Positions 42,896 through 55,767 of a stretch of DNA of 64,000 nt are shown one piece after another. The stretch lies in NCBI GenBank assembly GCA_030411725.1, contig MU839829.1, positions 2,046,001 to 2,110,000 on the forward strand. Reading direction: 5' to 3'. The first letter of the stretch is position 1, and each line of letters opens with the position of its first letter. Below the pieces are notes generated by a model. It had not been told where the DNA came from and did no database searches. It worked only from the letters and a program-made list of their open reading frames with translations. The translations under genes were made by a program, and so were the position numbers. The DNA comes from Echria macrotheca. Its lineage: Eukaryota; Ascomycota; Sordariomycetes; Sordariales; Schizotheciaceae.

Positions 42896-45800
42896 GATGG
42901 CGGTGTTGTGTGCTGGAATCGACGAGGAGGGTCTAAGTGTTCTCGCAGAGGTGTTGGGCGTCGCAGGCTCGGAAGGCAAGCAGGGACAGTTGTTGGGAAG
43001 GTTGGATGGTTCAATTGAAGCTGAAAGTCCGTGTCGACGGGAGTGGGAAACGCGAGAATAAAGAGGGGCAGCGAAGCGGGCCGAGGGATTTCATCGGCGG
43101 CGAGTCGGAGGTACGTACTCTATCACACGGTGGGGGGCGGGGGTGGGGATGTGGCAAGATAAGGGTCCTGCTGGCGGGGTGCGTGGGGCGGCGTCCTCTT
43201 TTCGAGATGGAACATGTTGCTATGAAGCGAGCGCGATAAAAATTAAGTGCCGCTGCGTCTTTTGCGGAGCGTGACGGAAAGGGCACCCGCCACACCCAGA
43301 AGTGATGGGATCGCTGAATTCAACATCCAATCAGGCGATATGCATTCCACCCAACAGTTTCGACCACGAATGCATCGGGTCATCTCCTGCCGCTCGCAAC
43401 GGGCCCGTCGAGGCCCAGGCGGCCGGTAAGGCATGCCAGTTCGTTGGCGTGAGAACACTATCGTTGGCGATTCGATCGCATCTTCAAACGCACGTGGCCG
43501 ATACCGCAGTCGTTGAGCAGCCAGCATGGCGACCAACACCTGATGTTTCGAGGTCGATACCAAACCTGACCAGGTGGGGCTGCCCTGCCGCTTCGGGCTA
43601 GTGCGAACTAGACTCAGCAGTTCCGATCGCCAGTGCGGCAGTGCTGTGGCGTCAGAACGAGCCCGTTTTCGAGGGTTGAGCTCAACGACAACCTGACCTC
43701 TGGACCACTCTGGCTGGCGCGGTAGCAGACTGCGGCAATTTCTTGAATCCCGGCTGTCTCAGAGGCACACCACTCGGCGTGAGCGAGATTATTTTGCTTC
43801 TTCCGACTGTTGGGCATTGGCGGCTGGCAGGCCAGACGGAAACATCAGGCGCCAGGGCCAGGAAATCGGCACGCCGTGGCCCGCGAGGGTTGATGCTTGG
43901 TGGTTCTAGCCCACCGCCTGCAGGTCCCGGACTGTGTTCCCCAGGCTGCAGGCTCGCACCAACCAATGGGGTCCGGGACAATCCGGCAGACGTTGATAAG
44001 ATTGTCGCGCTGTGAGGCATTTTTGCAGTCTCTGGGGGAACAAGCCCGCGTCCGGGTGCACGCGAGCAGTTGCTCGTAAAGCTGACAGACCGTTATTACC
44101 TGGATCGAGTAAATGAGTTGGCCGTCGACCCGTGGCCCGCTTCCCTTTCCAGCAAACGTTATGGTAACTATTTCAAAACTCCATTACACAGATGCTGAGC
44201 CTTGCTTCATCCATCCCCCTGGATTCTGGCTGATGGTTCTCCAGGCTCCACTGCCGAGCATGGCGGCCAATGGGCGACCACCCTCCCGTTGCAAGTTTAT
44301 CGGCCGCCGCTCATTGGTCTGGATGCCTGCCTTGCGTAATTGTTCCTGTCAAGTTGCGCCCGTCAACCCCTCTTGCCCCTCCCCCGCAGTTGAGAATATC
44401 TTCGTGGTACGATGGCTTGCCGGAAGGCTGATAGCATCGATCAAGCCTTGATGGATCAGATGGTGCCAGGCACTCGAATGTTGGATCGTGATCTCCAGTT
44501 TTCGGTCGGGCATTTCCCAGCTCCGCGATAAGTGCCCAACCGAGCTTACCGAGTTGTAAGATTGTATTGTGTAGAGCAGCCCCACCAATCAACAGGCGAG
44601 TGTAGATCTAGGTCTAGAGCAGAGCATCGCTGTCTAGGCAAACCGCAGTTGGATGGGTGTACAGATATGCCGCACAGTCGCGCCAATCGTTCCTCTGGCA
44701 ATCCGGCAACCTCATCGCTCGTTCCTTGAACGAGGCCTAGCATTCAGGCCAAGGGGCACATGCCGATGAGAATTGTAAAATGCCATCCGCTCGTTCTACG
44801 GGGCGTTTCATATCGGCTGGTATCCGATACTCTAGAATCCACAATCTGGCAGTTAGCGGCGTCGCCTTCAGTGGAACCGTGAAACAAGCACACTGTGACT
44901 CCGTCTGCTTGGAGCCAAGCTGAAGCCCCTGTCGTGGGAGATTGGTCCCGCCTTGATGACCGGCTAAAGAGTTTCCATAGCGTAAGGATAGCCAAAACCC
45001 GGTGAGTAGAAGTCGGGACGACGGAACGCCAGGAACCACATGTCATGGGCGTTCTTTCAGCACATGGCAGCTGGTGAGAGCTGACGATGCAGGCTGAGAC
45101 AGGGCTGACCCGAAGATCAACCGGCACCAACGACCCTGGCTGACCCGCTGTGTCGTGCTGTTGCCAGTTTCGCTGTTTCATCTCGAATCAATCTCTCTCG
45201 CCGAAGAATCCAGAAGCTGAACGAGTCGTGCTCTCTCTCAAGACTGAAACTCGCGACAACGCCCCGAGAGTGTATCTTTGGATCCAATGTCAGTCGAAGG
45301 GGCGATAACCCTACTTTTCCCGGTTCAACACGAAATGCGGAATGCCAAGATGTCGATCCACAACCATGACGATACCTTGCCGTTCCCTATCGTGAGGGCA
45401 ACCTTTGGTGTGCGAACGCTGTGACGTACGGATCTTCGTCATCGACTTCAACTTCAGCAACCATAGGTGCGTGCGCTCTCGTCAGTGTCGTCAATGAGTA
45501 CGGAGTATGCATGGTGGCATAGACGTCACATTTGACGATGTCATGGTGCAATCGACGACGTCGAAAATCGACTTGGCTCAGGCCCGCGTTGGTTTGGTTC
45601 CGGTGTTTTGACTAGGCTTCCGCACCCGTCTGCCCGTCTCGCGGGAGATGACCGGCTGCGGAAACACCGGAGCGGCGTTGCCAAGAACCCGAGCAAGCCA
45701 GCTCCGGCCCGGTCATCCATGCCGGGCAGCCGGACGCGGCGGCGCACATTCCAAGCAAACAGCCACTAAATCTGAAATGCAGATTCATGCATGTCATGCT

Positions 45801-46563
45801 AACCACATAGCGCATGACTGCCGTGCAGGATTCCCGGAGTCGCGTTCACGGGGCCATCCCAGCAACACCTCGTACAACCGCCGCCCGTGGTGCCGATCCG
45901 AACGCCGGGCACCGAGCGCGATGTTGATGCTCCGTATTCCCGCTGCACGGGTAAAGGGGCATGTGGATGTCGAACGGAGAGACATTTCAAGATCTCTCCG
46001 CAAAACTTGCTTGCGGCCGAGAACCCTAACCCCAGACAAATCAGCCCCTGAGGCGGCCACCAGCGACTTCGCGATGCTGGTTGGTGGCATGGTAATTTCA
46101 CCTCAAACCACCACAACACCAGTCGCGGGCAACGTGATTTGCAGCGTAAAATGAACATCAACGATGCATTTCCCCGCGTTTTCGGAGGCACATCGCATCT
46201 GCCGCCGCCGATTGGCCACGGGTGACATCGCGCGAGGTCGATTGACCCCAAGAAGGTGCGACACCGGCTTGGCGGATCGTTCGTTTCCTGGATCAAAGAG
46301 AGCTATCACCACCTTCCCGTCGACTGTCACGCGCCGTGCACCACTTTCCGTCTTGCTGTGACCCCAGATCGTGCGACCCCTCAAATACAATGCAACGTCC
46401 AATCGTTCAGCATGCCATCAAATCGTTGCATCTCGCAAGGGACTGGCGCTTGTTTGGCAATGCCAACACCACCCGCGGCTTCGGCCGTGTGTTCATATAT
46501 ACCGGTTAGGCCATGAGATGCACTGCGAGGAAAGATACACGATTTGCGCGTGCGGGCTGCAAA
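42896..46563. other. Long gene-free region
   Basis: This is 3.7 kb between divergent genes (glutamine synthetase and the secreted FAD oxidase). The first ~400 bp should hold the glutamine synthetase promoter. The remainder has many short overlapping frames on both strands with no consistent codon bias, no family match and no obvious repeat. I see no gene. Confidence 0.5.
43120..43240. promoter_or_regulatory. GATA motifs upstream of glutamine synthetase
   Basis: Three HGATAR sites lie about 225-345 bp before the start codon: CTATCA at 43120-43125 (reverse TGATAG), AGATAAG at 43157-43163 and CGATAA at 43234-43239. AreA/NIT2-type regulators bind such sites in fungal nitrogen genes; their use here is inferred. 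Confidence 0.45.
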
Positions 46564-48418
46564 ATGCTGTTTCCAAGCTGTCTCGCGCTGTTCGTGGGCG
46601 CCTCTTCGGCCTTTGTCTACAACACCTTTGACGGTGTAAGTATCAGATCGGATGCGATTATTCCTTCTTGGTCATATTTGAGCTGTCTCGGGAGTGCAGA
46701 GCTTCTGGAACCCGAGACATGGCAAAGAGGCAAATGGCTAATCCAATCCACCACAGGATGGATTCCCTTCATGCTATAATGTCACGCAGGTCTACGAGCC
46801 GACCAGCGTGGACGACCTGGTTGCGACGGTCAAGAAGGCAATCCAGAGCGGGACACGTATCCGCGCTGCCGGGAAGGGACACCAATGGTATGACACGCAC
46901 TGCAGCGACCAAGAGACCGTCATTGTCCGGACTGAAGGCGTCCATGGCATCTACGACTTCAACCTCGCCCCGGGGGCCGCCGATGGCTCGGTCGTCGTCG
47001 ATTCCGGCGTGACCTTCTTCCAGCTGGCCGAGTACCTGCACGACAGGGGCGCGTCGGTTGGCTACACCCTGACGAACTGGAACATCAGCTTTGGCGGGAG
47101 TGTTGCCATGGGAGCCCACCGCTCGTCGATCCGCGAGCACTCGATGGTTGCTGCCGGGGCGCTGGCTCTGGATATCATCGACGGACAGGGGACTATTCGC
47201 CATATTGAGCGCGACGACAGCAACGACGACTGGCTTGCCGCATCGACCTCCCTGGGGTTGCTGGGCATCATCGCAAAGATCAAGCTCAAGATCTACCCCG
47301 ACACCAAGGTGTATGCCAAGCAAGAGACGTAAGCATTCTGCTGGTCGCTAAACTTGTCAGGGGCTAAATCGTGGCAGGCTGGAGGAGAAAGATGTGCTCG
47401 ATGGAGATGTGTATGGCTTAATCGCGCCGTACGCGACAGCCAACCTGTGGTGGTGGCCGTACAAGAGAAAGTTCCACCACCGCTACTACGATGTCGTCGC
47501 GGCCGATTCGACACCGCAGCAGGGTTTCCAGAATACATTTTCTATCACGGCGCTCGAGGCCACTACCGCCCGCACCATGCTCGACAGCGGCAAGTACCTG
47601 CCGACGTCCAACATGCTCGCCGAAGAAATCTTCTTTGGGATCTGGTCCAAGCCCAACTTCCGCGAAAAGACGACCAACAAAGCCGTTGACTCGTGGCCGG
47701 TGTACGGCTGGAACTACGACGTGCTCATCGGCGGTCTGTATCCGGATCAGAAGCCGGAGTGGGAGTACAGCCTGCATGGCTACACGCTCGAGCTGGCGTT
47801 CCCGGTGACCATGGCGAACCAGATGCTGAAGAGGGTGCGGAGCCTGTTTGACGACGAGCTGAAGAAGGGGATCGTCATGATGTCCACGTACCGGAGCGGG
47901 ATCAACATCAAGTGTATGTTCTGGAAGCGGTTTTTGTTGTCAAGTTGAGCTAACATATTGCAGTCGGCAGGGCTTACTATGACCTCCTCGGACAGGGTAC
48001 GTACAACACCTCAGACGGCGCCGACTGGACCAAGGGTGCCATCATGTTTGACTTTCCGTCGTTCCGGCCCAATGTCGGCGACCATCAGCGATTCAACGAG
48101 CCGTTTTGTATGTTGTTACTACTACTCACAAGGGGCTTGAGCGTGTATGTATACTGACGGATAGAGCAGACCACAAGGTGGCCAACACGCTGATTGACGA
48201 GTTCCCGTGCCGGCCGCACTGGACCAAGAACTCGCGCGAGGTCCTCACCAAGGCGGTGAAGAACCTGGATCCGGATGTGAGTTGACTAGCCCGGCTTTTA
48301 TTGTATTGGGCCTAGCTAACATGGACAGCATGTCCGACGGTTCAACGAGGTTCGCAAGAAGTTTGATCCGAATGGCGTGTATAGGAGTGTTGTGGGCGAG
48401 ATTCTTGGGCTCTACTGA
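46564..48418 (+). CDS. Secreted FAD-dependent oxidase (aldonolactone-oxidase / VAO type)
   Basis: Six exons (46564-46635, 46757-47328, 47378-47913, 47964-48107, 48170-48276, 48329-48418) join in phase to 506 residues. A 16-residue signal peptide (LFPSCLALFVGASSA) indicates secretion. The FAD-binding PCMH domain includes RAAGKGHQWYDTHCSD, where the His of GHQW may hold FAD covalently, and SFGGSVAMGAHRSSIREHSM. The C-terminal half fits the D-arabinono-1,4-lactone oxidase domain, with RPHWTKNSR near the end replacing the HWxK motif of that family. It should oxidise a sugar lactone or polyol and produce H2O2; extracellular peroxide could serve the AA9 and lignin-related enzymes. The exact substrate is unknown. 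Confidence 0.85.
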
Positions 48419-50460
48419 TCCAGATGACGCTTGCCTCTCATGGCTCTCCTTTGTAATGCTGTATATATTAGCTCCGATCTGTGGAAACTGTAAATACTAT
48501 TCCCCGCGTTGCTTCGTCCATCGAGTAGGGATCAGTCCATACTGTCGATTGTCACGATGAAGCTGCCGATGTCTTCAGTGTCTACCTACCTAGCACCCGA
48601 CAGCTCGGGTCTAGAGCAGCCTAGCCATGGTCATTCATAGGTATCTCATGCCTTGTTGGCTTTGTTCCTCTTGCCCTGACCAAACATGCCCAGATCGCAT
48701 GCAGCGTTCCCGAACATGCTCTCTGTGCTTCGATTCCAGTACACCGTTCATATATACTATATGAACCTCACAACTACGCGGCATATTGGCGAATACTAGA
48801 TAAACCACGCAGGTGGTAAGGTACAATACAAGACTTGAGCTAGCCTGGCTACATGTATAGCGAGCGCTGGTGTTTAGCTGCCATCTACGATCATCCGATA
48901 TGCCGACTAACAGCGATCTCGGGACGCTAGAATAGGTCTATGAAAGCCGGAGGCTACCTATGCTTGACACTCTGGTAACCTAGGTAGCTGTACATGATAT
49001 CACCCAATAAGACATAGAGTATGTAGTCAACACCCAGGGGAAGTGACTGGTTACTATTCACTTCCGGAATCAACATACCTGGTAGCTAAGGAATGGAACT
49101 TAGCAAGTCGAGTGTGCCTATTTGGACCACCACTACCATCATCACCACCACCGTCAACATACACCTCAGGTAGCCAACCGCACACTCAAGAACCCCATCT
49201 CTCTTTTTTTCTTCCTTTCTCTTACTCTCACTTAAGCCGTCGTAATCTTCTCAAATCCGACGCGCCGCACCCAACCTCCGTCCATTCCGTCCGATCCGTA
49301 CACCTTCCGTCCCCATCCGAAATCCCACAGCCAGCCATAGACTCCCCTCCCCGGCCCTCTCCCTGCCTCCCAATAAAGCGAGAGAAATATAATAAAACAA
49401 GGTACCAAGCATAAAAAAAAGCCAAGCGAACGGGTGCCCAGGCGGCCGCAGTGGTGGTAGCGGGCCGCGCCAAGCGCCCGAAACCCCCAAGGGAAAAAAA
49501 CCTGAGACGCGGATCCGACAGCAGGTGTCGCCCACATCCGATCCGAGCGGCGGGAAACACACCCCCTTATTTTCTTCCCCCCCTTTTCTCTCAGTAACTA
49601 GGTAGTTGGACATTTGGCATTCACTCAACTCAACTCACCTTGTCCCTACCCAATTCCCCCCAAAAATTTCACTCAAACGACATTCAGCGTAAACGTTCTC
49701 TCTTCTCCTGTCTAGTAATAATACCTCCGGTCTTCCAAGTGTCGTTAACATACGCCACACATTTGCTCGCGCGCGTGTGTATGTGTGTGCACACATGAAA
49801 TTTTACCCTTTTCTGATTAACAACACATGCACACACACAACACAAACACCCTTTTTATGCGGCGGCGGTCGCTTGTCCCGTTTTCTTTCTCCCGTCATCC
49901 ATCGTGTAAGAGGAATAGACAGAAAGAAATGAGAGGAAATGAGAGAGAAGGAAAAAAGATCGGGAAAGATGGTGTGAGAAAAAAAAGAGAAAAAAAAGTA
50001 TAATAAATAGGAAAAGTATAAAGAGGTTTTTTGTGTATCATACACACACACACATAAGAGCGCGCACACACAACACAAAATAACCCCGGTCCTCCCAGTC
50101 TCCCTCCTTCTCCTCCTCCCAATCTCTCATCCCTCCCTTCCCAGACCCCCGTAGTGCGAACAACCAGGTGAACCCGCCGGCAAGGGATTGTCAGCTATAT
50201 ACCCAAGGCCCCGAAAGGGTAGTTCCCCAAAGAGGGACGGTTCCAGAACCAAAAACGTCTGGAGGGTATCAGCCCCGTCTCTAGAAAACAATCCCCATCA
50301 CCACCAGAGCCAACAATCAGAGCTTCCCAAGCATTCCAGACCCCAGGAGCCTCGTGAGGTTTGGGGGTGAGCTGACATGCTTTGACGGCGGGCGACGAGG
50401 CGCTGCTGCTCCGGGGATACGGCGGGACGACGCGCCGATATTAAGGGCAGTATGTGTCTT
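48419..50460. other. Gene-free low-complexity region
   Basis: This is 2 kb between the FAD oxidase and the Gln/Asn-rich secreted protein, which converge. It holds CT-rich tracts (49190-49260, 50100-50140), a CA/GT-rich stretch (49770-49850, 50040-50075) and AG-rich tracts (49920-50000). No gene was seen. Confidence 0.5.
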
Positions 50461-52164
50461 TTACGCTCCACCGGCCGTCCGGCACGCTTGCTCTTGGGAG
50501 TTGCAGTCAGTGACGCTGAACCCCTGTGCGCTTCCCGAGTTGACAGCGTTGGCGCAGGCATTGTTCTGGACGGCACAGGCACGTTGGACAGCGGCCGACT
50601 TGTTGACAAACGAGTCGCCATTGACAACGAAGGGACGATCACCGCCGACGTTCTTGACCTCGGGAGCGGCGATGTTGCCGAGGGCAGCACCAGCAGCACC
50701 AGCTCCGCCGGCGCTAGCCTTGCCCTGGCCTTGCTGAGCTTGACCCTGACCTTGCTGAGCTTGGCCCTGACCTTGCTGAGCTTGACCTTGGCCTTGCTGA
50801 GCTTGACCTTGAGCTTGCTGGCCGCTGGCTTTGCCTTGGTTGCCCTGAGCCTTGCCTTGGTTGGCTTGCCCTTGGTTAGCCTGGCCCTGATTGGCCTGGC
50901 CTCCGGCTTGTCCCTGGTTGGCTTGTCCCTGGTTGGCCTTTCCTTGGTTGGCTTGTCCCTGATTGCCCTGACCGTTGGCCTTGCCCTGGTTACCACCGTT
51001 GCCCTTGCCTTGATTGGCTTGTCCTTGGTTGGCATTGCTAGAGTTACCAGCATTGGCGTTACCGGCGTTGGCGTTGGCATTGCCAGCGTTGCCGGCGTTG
51101 GCATTGCCGGCGTTGCCGTTGTTGCCGTTGTTGTTGTTTCCGCCTTGGCCGTTCAGAATGTTAGGGTTGGCGTTGACGGCAAAGTACTTGCAGTCCTCCT
51201 GGGTACCACGCTGGGCGACGGGCATCAGCACAGGCTGGTGGTTGGAGGCACTGGACATGGTGCAGAGACGGAAGAAGCCCTCAGGGAGACCACCCTTGAC
51301 CTGAGCTTGGAGGAGACCGCGGCCGTTTCCGGCATCGTTGATACCCTTGAAGAAGACAAACTGCTTGGGGTCGAGAGGCGTGGTGGGGTCCAGAGACTTG
51401 CCGGTATCCTGAACGGTGACGTGGGTATGGCCAATGATCTTGCCGTCACCGCCAACATCCTGCGGAGCGCTGTAATAGGTGCTTGTCGCGTTGGTGAAGG
51501 AACCAGCGGTGAGACCTTGGATCTGGAGGCTGATGTTGAAGTCCTGGTTGGGCGTGAGGACCTGGTTGTTCTTGGGGAACAGAATAACGGTGGACACCAT
51601 GTTGTCAACCGAGGGGATCTTGCCCATGGCTGCCGGCTGTTAGCGCCGCCCGCACATCAGCAAAATCAGGGGAAAACATACGGATACCGTTGCAAGAACC
51701 GTCACGGTTCTGCAGACCGTTGGTCAGTGTTAGACCAGCGCAGGTGTTGATGAAGTTGGCCGGGTCCCTGGGAATGGGTCAGTGGACTGTGTGTGTGGAA
51801 TACCGTGGGACGCAACATACGTCTTGGACTCAACCTGGCCATCGGCAGCGACGGCGCCGCTCTGGCCGGTGGACTGGGAGCCGGTCTGGATGGCATTAGG
51901 GGCCAGGCAGGTGACGGAGGCGGCATTATTGTTGTTGTTATTGTTGTTCCCCTGATTCCCCCCCTGGTTGCCCTGGTTGCCCGCCTGCTGCCCTTGGTTG
52001 CCCTGGTTGTTCTTGCCCTGCTGCCCACCACGGTTGTTTTGGTTGTTTTTGTTCTGCCGCCTCACCAGGCCGTCGGCAGCTGGGGATCGGAAGTTGTGGA
52101 CCGAGGCCGCCTCTACAGCCACCGCCAGACCCAACAGGGCCGCGAGCGTGTTCTTGACCAACAT
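50461..52164 (-). CDS. Secreted Gln/Asn/Gly-rich repeat protein (ascomycete family often misnamed ribosomal S17)
   Basis: Three exons (52164-51821, 51767-51682, 51629-50461) join in phase to 532 residues. A signal peptide (LVKNTLAALLGLAVAVEA) is followed by a short pro-region ending in VRR, a Kex2-like site. Then comes an Asn/Gln/Gly-rich segment, a conserved core of about 220 residues (PSVDNMVSTVILFPKNNQVL, IIGHTHVTVQDTGKSLDP, GGLPEGFFRLCTMSSASNHQ), a long repeat region (NQGQA, NAGNA and four QAQQGQG units) and a Cys-containing end (ACAVQNNACANAV, TDCNSQEQAC). I know the core as a conserved secreted fungal family of unknown function, probably wall-associated. The repeat region is likely disordered. 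Confidence 0.82.
50730..51135. repeat. Coding tandem repeats
   Basis: Four 21-bp units (each QAQQGQG) span about 50733-50820, then 15-bp units of NQGQA/NQGKA type to about 51040, then Asn-Ala-Gly units to about 51130. The 21-bp units are nearly identical, so copy number may vary between strains. Confidence 0.75.
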
Positions 52165-55100
52165 ATCGGCGATCTCGAATCAACGGAGAAAGACTGTCGG
52201 TTTTAGGAGCTCCGGGGAGCGGGAGACGAATCGAATACGAGTGGTGCCAGACCGTTAAGAATCGAAAGTCGAAAAAGGAGTGGTGCCAGACAGCTGGTGT
52301 CGACGAAGGAATATGTACAACCGGCGTCGAGAAAGGAACGAATGAAGGGAAACAAAACCACCACACACAAGAGAAAGGAAGACCAAAAGTGGGAAAGACG
52401 AGAAAAAGAAGAGCGCTGAGGGTATATAAAACGGACGAAGGAGGGAACGCCAAGAGGATCGCAAAGCCAAGACCTCGTTTCTTTATATCCCGGGCCCATT
52501 TCTCAGGCAACCCCGTGCCGCTGGATGGGCTGGATGGGTTGGAGGGTGTGCCAAGCAGTGGGTGACCAGGAAGCAGCGGCATTCCGCACGAACACGCTTG
52601 TCGGAGCATCACAGGGCTCCACGATTCCAAAACGTCGCGCAGGGAGATGGGCGGAGCTCTGACAAGAGGGGAGTGTAGCGTCAAACCATGGGACGGCCTG
52701 CCACCCCGGCATCCCTGCACCACTCCGACGAGGGAAGTTGCGGCTCTGACGCGGGGGAGGGGCAGCGAGAACGCCACACCACCACCTTTTCTGCAGGAAC
52801 CAGATCCGCCGGGCCCTAAAAAAAGCAGGCTGCTGCACGCCATCTGCGACCATTTCATCGTCAATTGCTTCGCTCCAGATCAACATCGATTATCCACAGC
52901 AAAAAGCAGTAGAACGACGGTCCATCACGTCGTGCACCCTCGAGCGCAGAACACGGCGCCTGCTGGAGGGTCTGCCGTCGCACACAGTAACTATTTGGAA
53001 GCTGGGAGTTTTCGAGGCAGGCCCTGGAGCAACGGCGCTGAGGTTGATGCGGCTTCTGTGCCAGATGCGATGTCAGCCCCCGGCTCGTCTGAAGAACGAG
53101 CCAATGGCGGGCGGCGCCCAGGACGATCGAGCAGCATCTGTCTCGGGATGAAGCGCAAGCGAGCCACAAGCATTACCTCCGCACCCTGCCCGGCCCCGCT
53201 TTTTTCTCCTTGCTACCTCTCGAGTTCTCGGATGCCGAAGACGAGCAGAACGTCGTCTTCCGTCTTCAGCTGGTGTTTCCAATACCCTGACCCAGTATTA
53301 CGAAGCTGCAGCCATCCCAGCCTGCCAGCGTTGGCCCTGCTCACGGCGAACGAGCATGCGGATGTCCGCCCATCGCTGCGCTACCACTCGCAGCGAAAAT
53401 CGCTGTCGACAGAGGAACTGAGATTGTCGGGTTATCAACGCATCACGGCAAATCCCTACCATGCCGATGACCGAACCTATTCCCGTCCAACGGCGCTTAA
53501 CGTCTGTTTGTCCTGTTCGATTCGACACGCCGGGTCCCATCTTGACACCCCATCGGATTGAGGAACCCCCGTCCCGGCCGAGGTGCGGCCTGCCAAGACG
53601 TTTTCGTTCAACGGCGCCGGCGACCTTGCCCGCATCCGCCCGCCGACGCATACTCTACACAGTAAGGAAGTACACTGGAATCCACCCAACAAAAGTTCGG
53701 ATGGTTCATCGCAATGATTTCATACACAAATTAGCTCAAGGCTGCCGGGATCGGATCCAGAACCAAGTAATCCACCAGGGGTGACTAGGGACTGGATGCG
53801 GTTGACGACGTTCTCCTGTCTTCACTTCGACTCCTTGGCCTGGTCGAGGTGATTTCGCTCAGGCCCATATTGTTTTGCGAGGATGCAGTTTGGAATCCCA
53901 GCAGCCACCGCTGCTTCCGCAACCTCGCCGAAACACGTCCCCAATCCTGTGTCCCAAGGCTGGTACATTTCAGGAGGAGGAGTAGGGCTGACCAGAAATA
54001 AGCTCAGGCATCTCGTGGCCGCTATACTAGCGATGCCGGACGCGAGGTGGACTCGCTGCAGCCATCTGGATTCCCTGACCCACGTTGTTCACAGGACAGC
54101 ACGGCTACGAGCTGCCATCCCATCAAGTCATCCGAGCCCGTATGCACTATTCCCATTTCTTTCCCGCCGACATGGATGCAACGATTCGGGGCCATTCTAG
54201 CCAGTATGTTGATCTTGCACCCGGCTTATAGGCGGCAAGTCAGCCAAGATGATCGTTTGCCAATCATCTGCAACTTGCTGCGGGCGAGCTCAATGGCAAT
54301 GACGATAGTTAGTCTCTGGAGTGTGGGAGTGAGAGTTGCGCTAACACCGACCCCACGGTTCTTAAATCCAAAGATAGTTGGGGTACGGTTCACGGAGTAT
54401 GCAATCCACACCCTATCCCGACTTGCCGTCTTTCCCGACGAACGTGGCGCTGGCCAGACCAAAGTCGGCCCAAGGCGCATGTTGCGGAGCGGTTTGTCAC
54501 CAGTGTTACCAGCGGCAGGGGACTTGAGGCGGCCCCTAGGTGAACATGAGACAGGAAACGAAGAGGGGGTTTCCCGCCTGCAATCTCATCTCTCCTTCTT
54601 TCACCTTGGTCCCATCCCAGCTACGAGTAAAATTCGAGGCAGATACTTGCGCAATCGTTTGAAACGTCCCATGTCTTCGACGCGTTCCTCTCTGCAAGAA
54701 GAGTAATAAGCGCAGTCAGCAAAAAATCCTCCTTTTTAGAGTTGCGCGACGTCCAAAATGCGGGACGTGTCAAGGTCTTGGCAGTCGACCAAGCTCCAAA
54801 ACGGGACGTGGGATGGGATAAATCTTGGCGTTTCCTTCTCGAAAAAAAAGGGGGGATCGAGGGCAGGGACAGAACGTTTCCCTCTCTCTCGAACCCGCTG
54901 TCGTCTTCGTCGGCTCGCTCGCTCGCACGCTGACTCGCCCGCGTCACAAGAGAGGGACGGACTCGTCGCACCCGAAGCGATCACCGGAACGAAACAAGAA
55001 TGGTGATTCGGGAGTGTCTTGGGCATGTAAAGGCTTGGCATTTGCAAATCCGCACGCCCTCACAGCATCGACCACGGATCTCTCATGCCGGGCCGGGGAT

Positions 55101-55767
55101 TTTCTCTCTCTGGCGAAGAGAGAAGAAAAGTGGCATCATGATCGCTCATGCTACGGGACGATCAGGCAGGATATTCGCAGTCCTTCTTTCGATCCGGTGT
55201 GTGGCCGGTCCTCTTCCATTTTTGGGGGGCCGTGTCAATGAATCCTGTTGGATGGAGTGTGTGTGGATGTACTTTTTTTTTCTCTTTACAAGATTTCTGG
55301 TTCGTATGGCTGTTTCTCTCCCTCTCCTCCTCCTCCCTTGACATCTCGTCCGTCAATCGTAGCCGCATATATGCGTCGACGGTCTGGAAGCGCTCTCCCG
55401 CAACACAACTTCGCCGGGTGGACCGGGTCTGGGACCGAGACCGGGACAAATGACTGGATGAAAGGGTCTAGTCTTCTTCCGAAGTTCGAAACTCCCGAGT
55501 GGAAGAAATTCAGAATGGGTTCCAATACCCGCGCGGCATATGTAGAGGTTAGCCAAGGAAAGCCCAGCCGGGCGATGGAAGATCCCTTCTCCAAGCAGCC
55601 GGCTGCGACGTGTAACCTGTCCATCCCGAACGTGATCTGATTTCCAAGGCGTTGCAGACTATTACAAAAAATTGCCCTGCCCTGCTTTGTGTGCTCCATA
55701 GATACAAAAGCTCGCTGGATTCTCCACACTCCATACCCAAGGTCATGTCAGAAGAAATAAGTAAGGT
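52165..55767. other. Long gene-free region
   Basis: This is 3.6 kb between the promoter of the Gln/Asn-rich protein and the 3' end of the nuclease gene. A 304-codon plus-strand frame at 52647-53561 is Ser/Arg/Pro-rich without family signature or splice partners and looks fortuitous; the same applies to 54047-54706. No repeat or RNA was recognised. Confidence 0.45.

Noticed and set aside
46103..46402. Small frames upstream of the FAD oxidase
   Set aside because: No conserved motif or splice-consistent extension; they overlap one another on both strands.
50452..51750. A 432-codon frame antisense to the Gln/Asn-rich protein, with many hydrophobic Leu/Ala repeats
   Set aside because: The repeats are the reverse reading of Gln/Gly codons; the minus strand has a signal peptide, phased introns and a conserved core.
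52647..53561. A 304-codon open frame on the plus strand
   Set aside because: Composition is Ser/Pro/Arg-rich with no family signature, and overlapping frames on the other strand are equally open; it looks like chance in GC-rich DNA.
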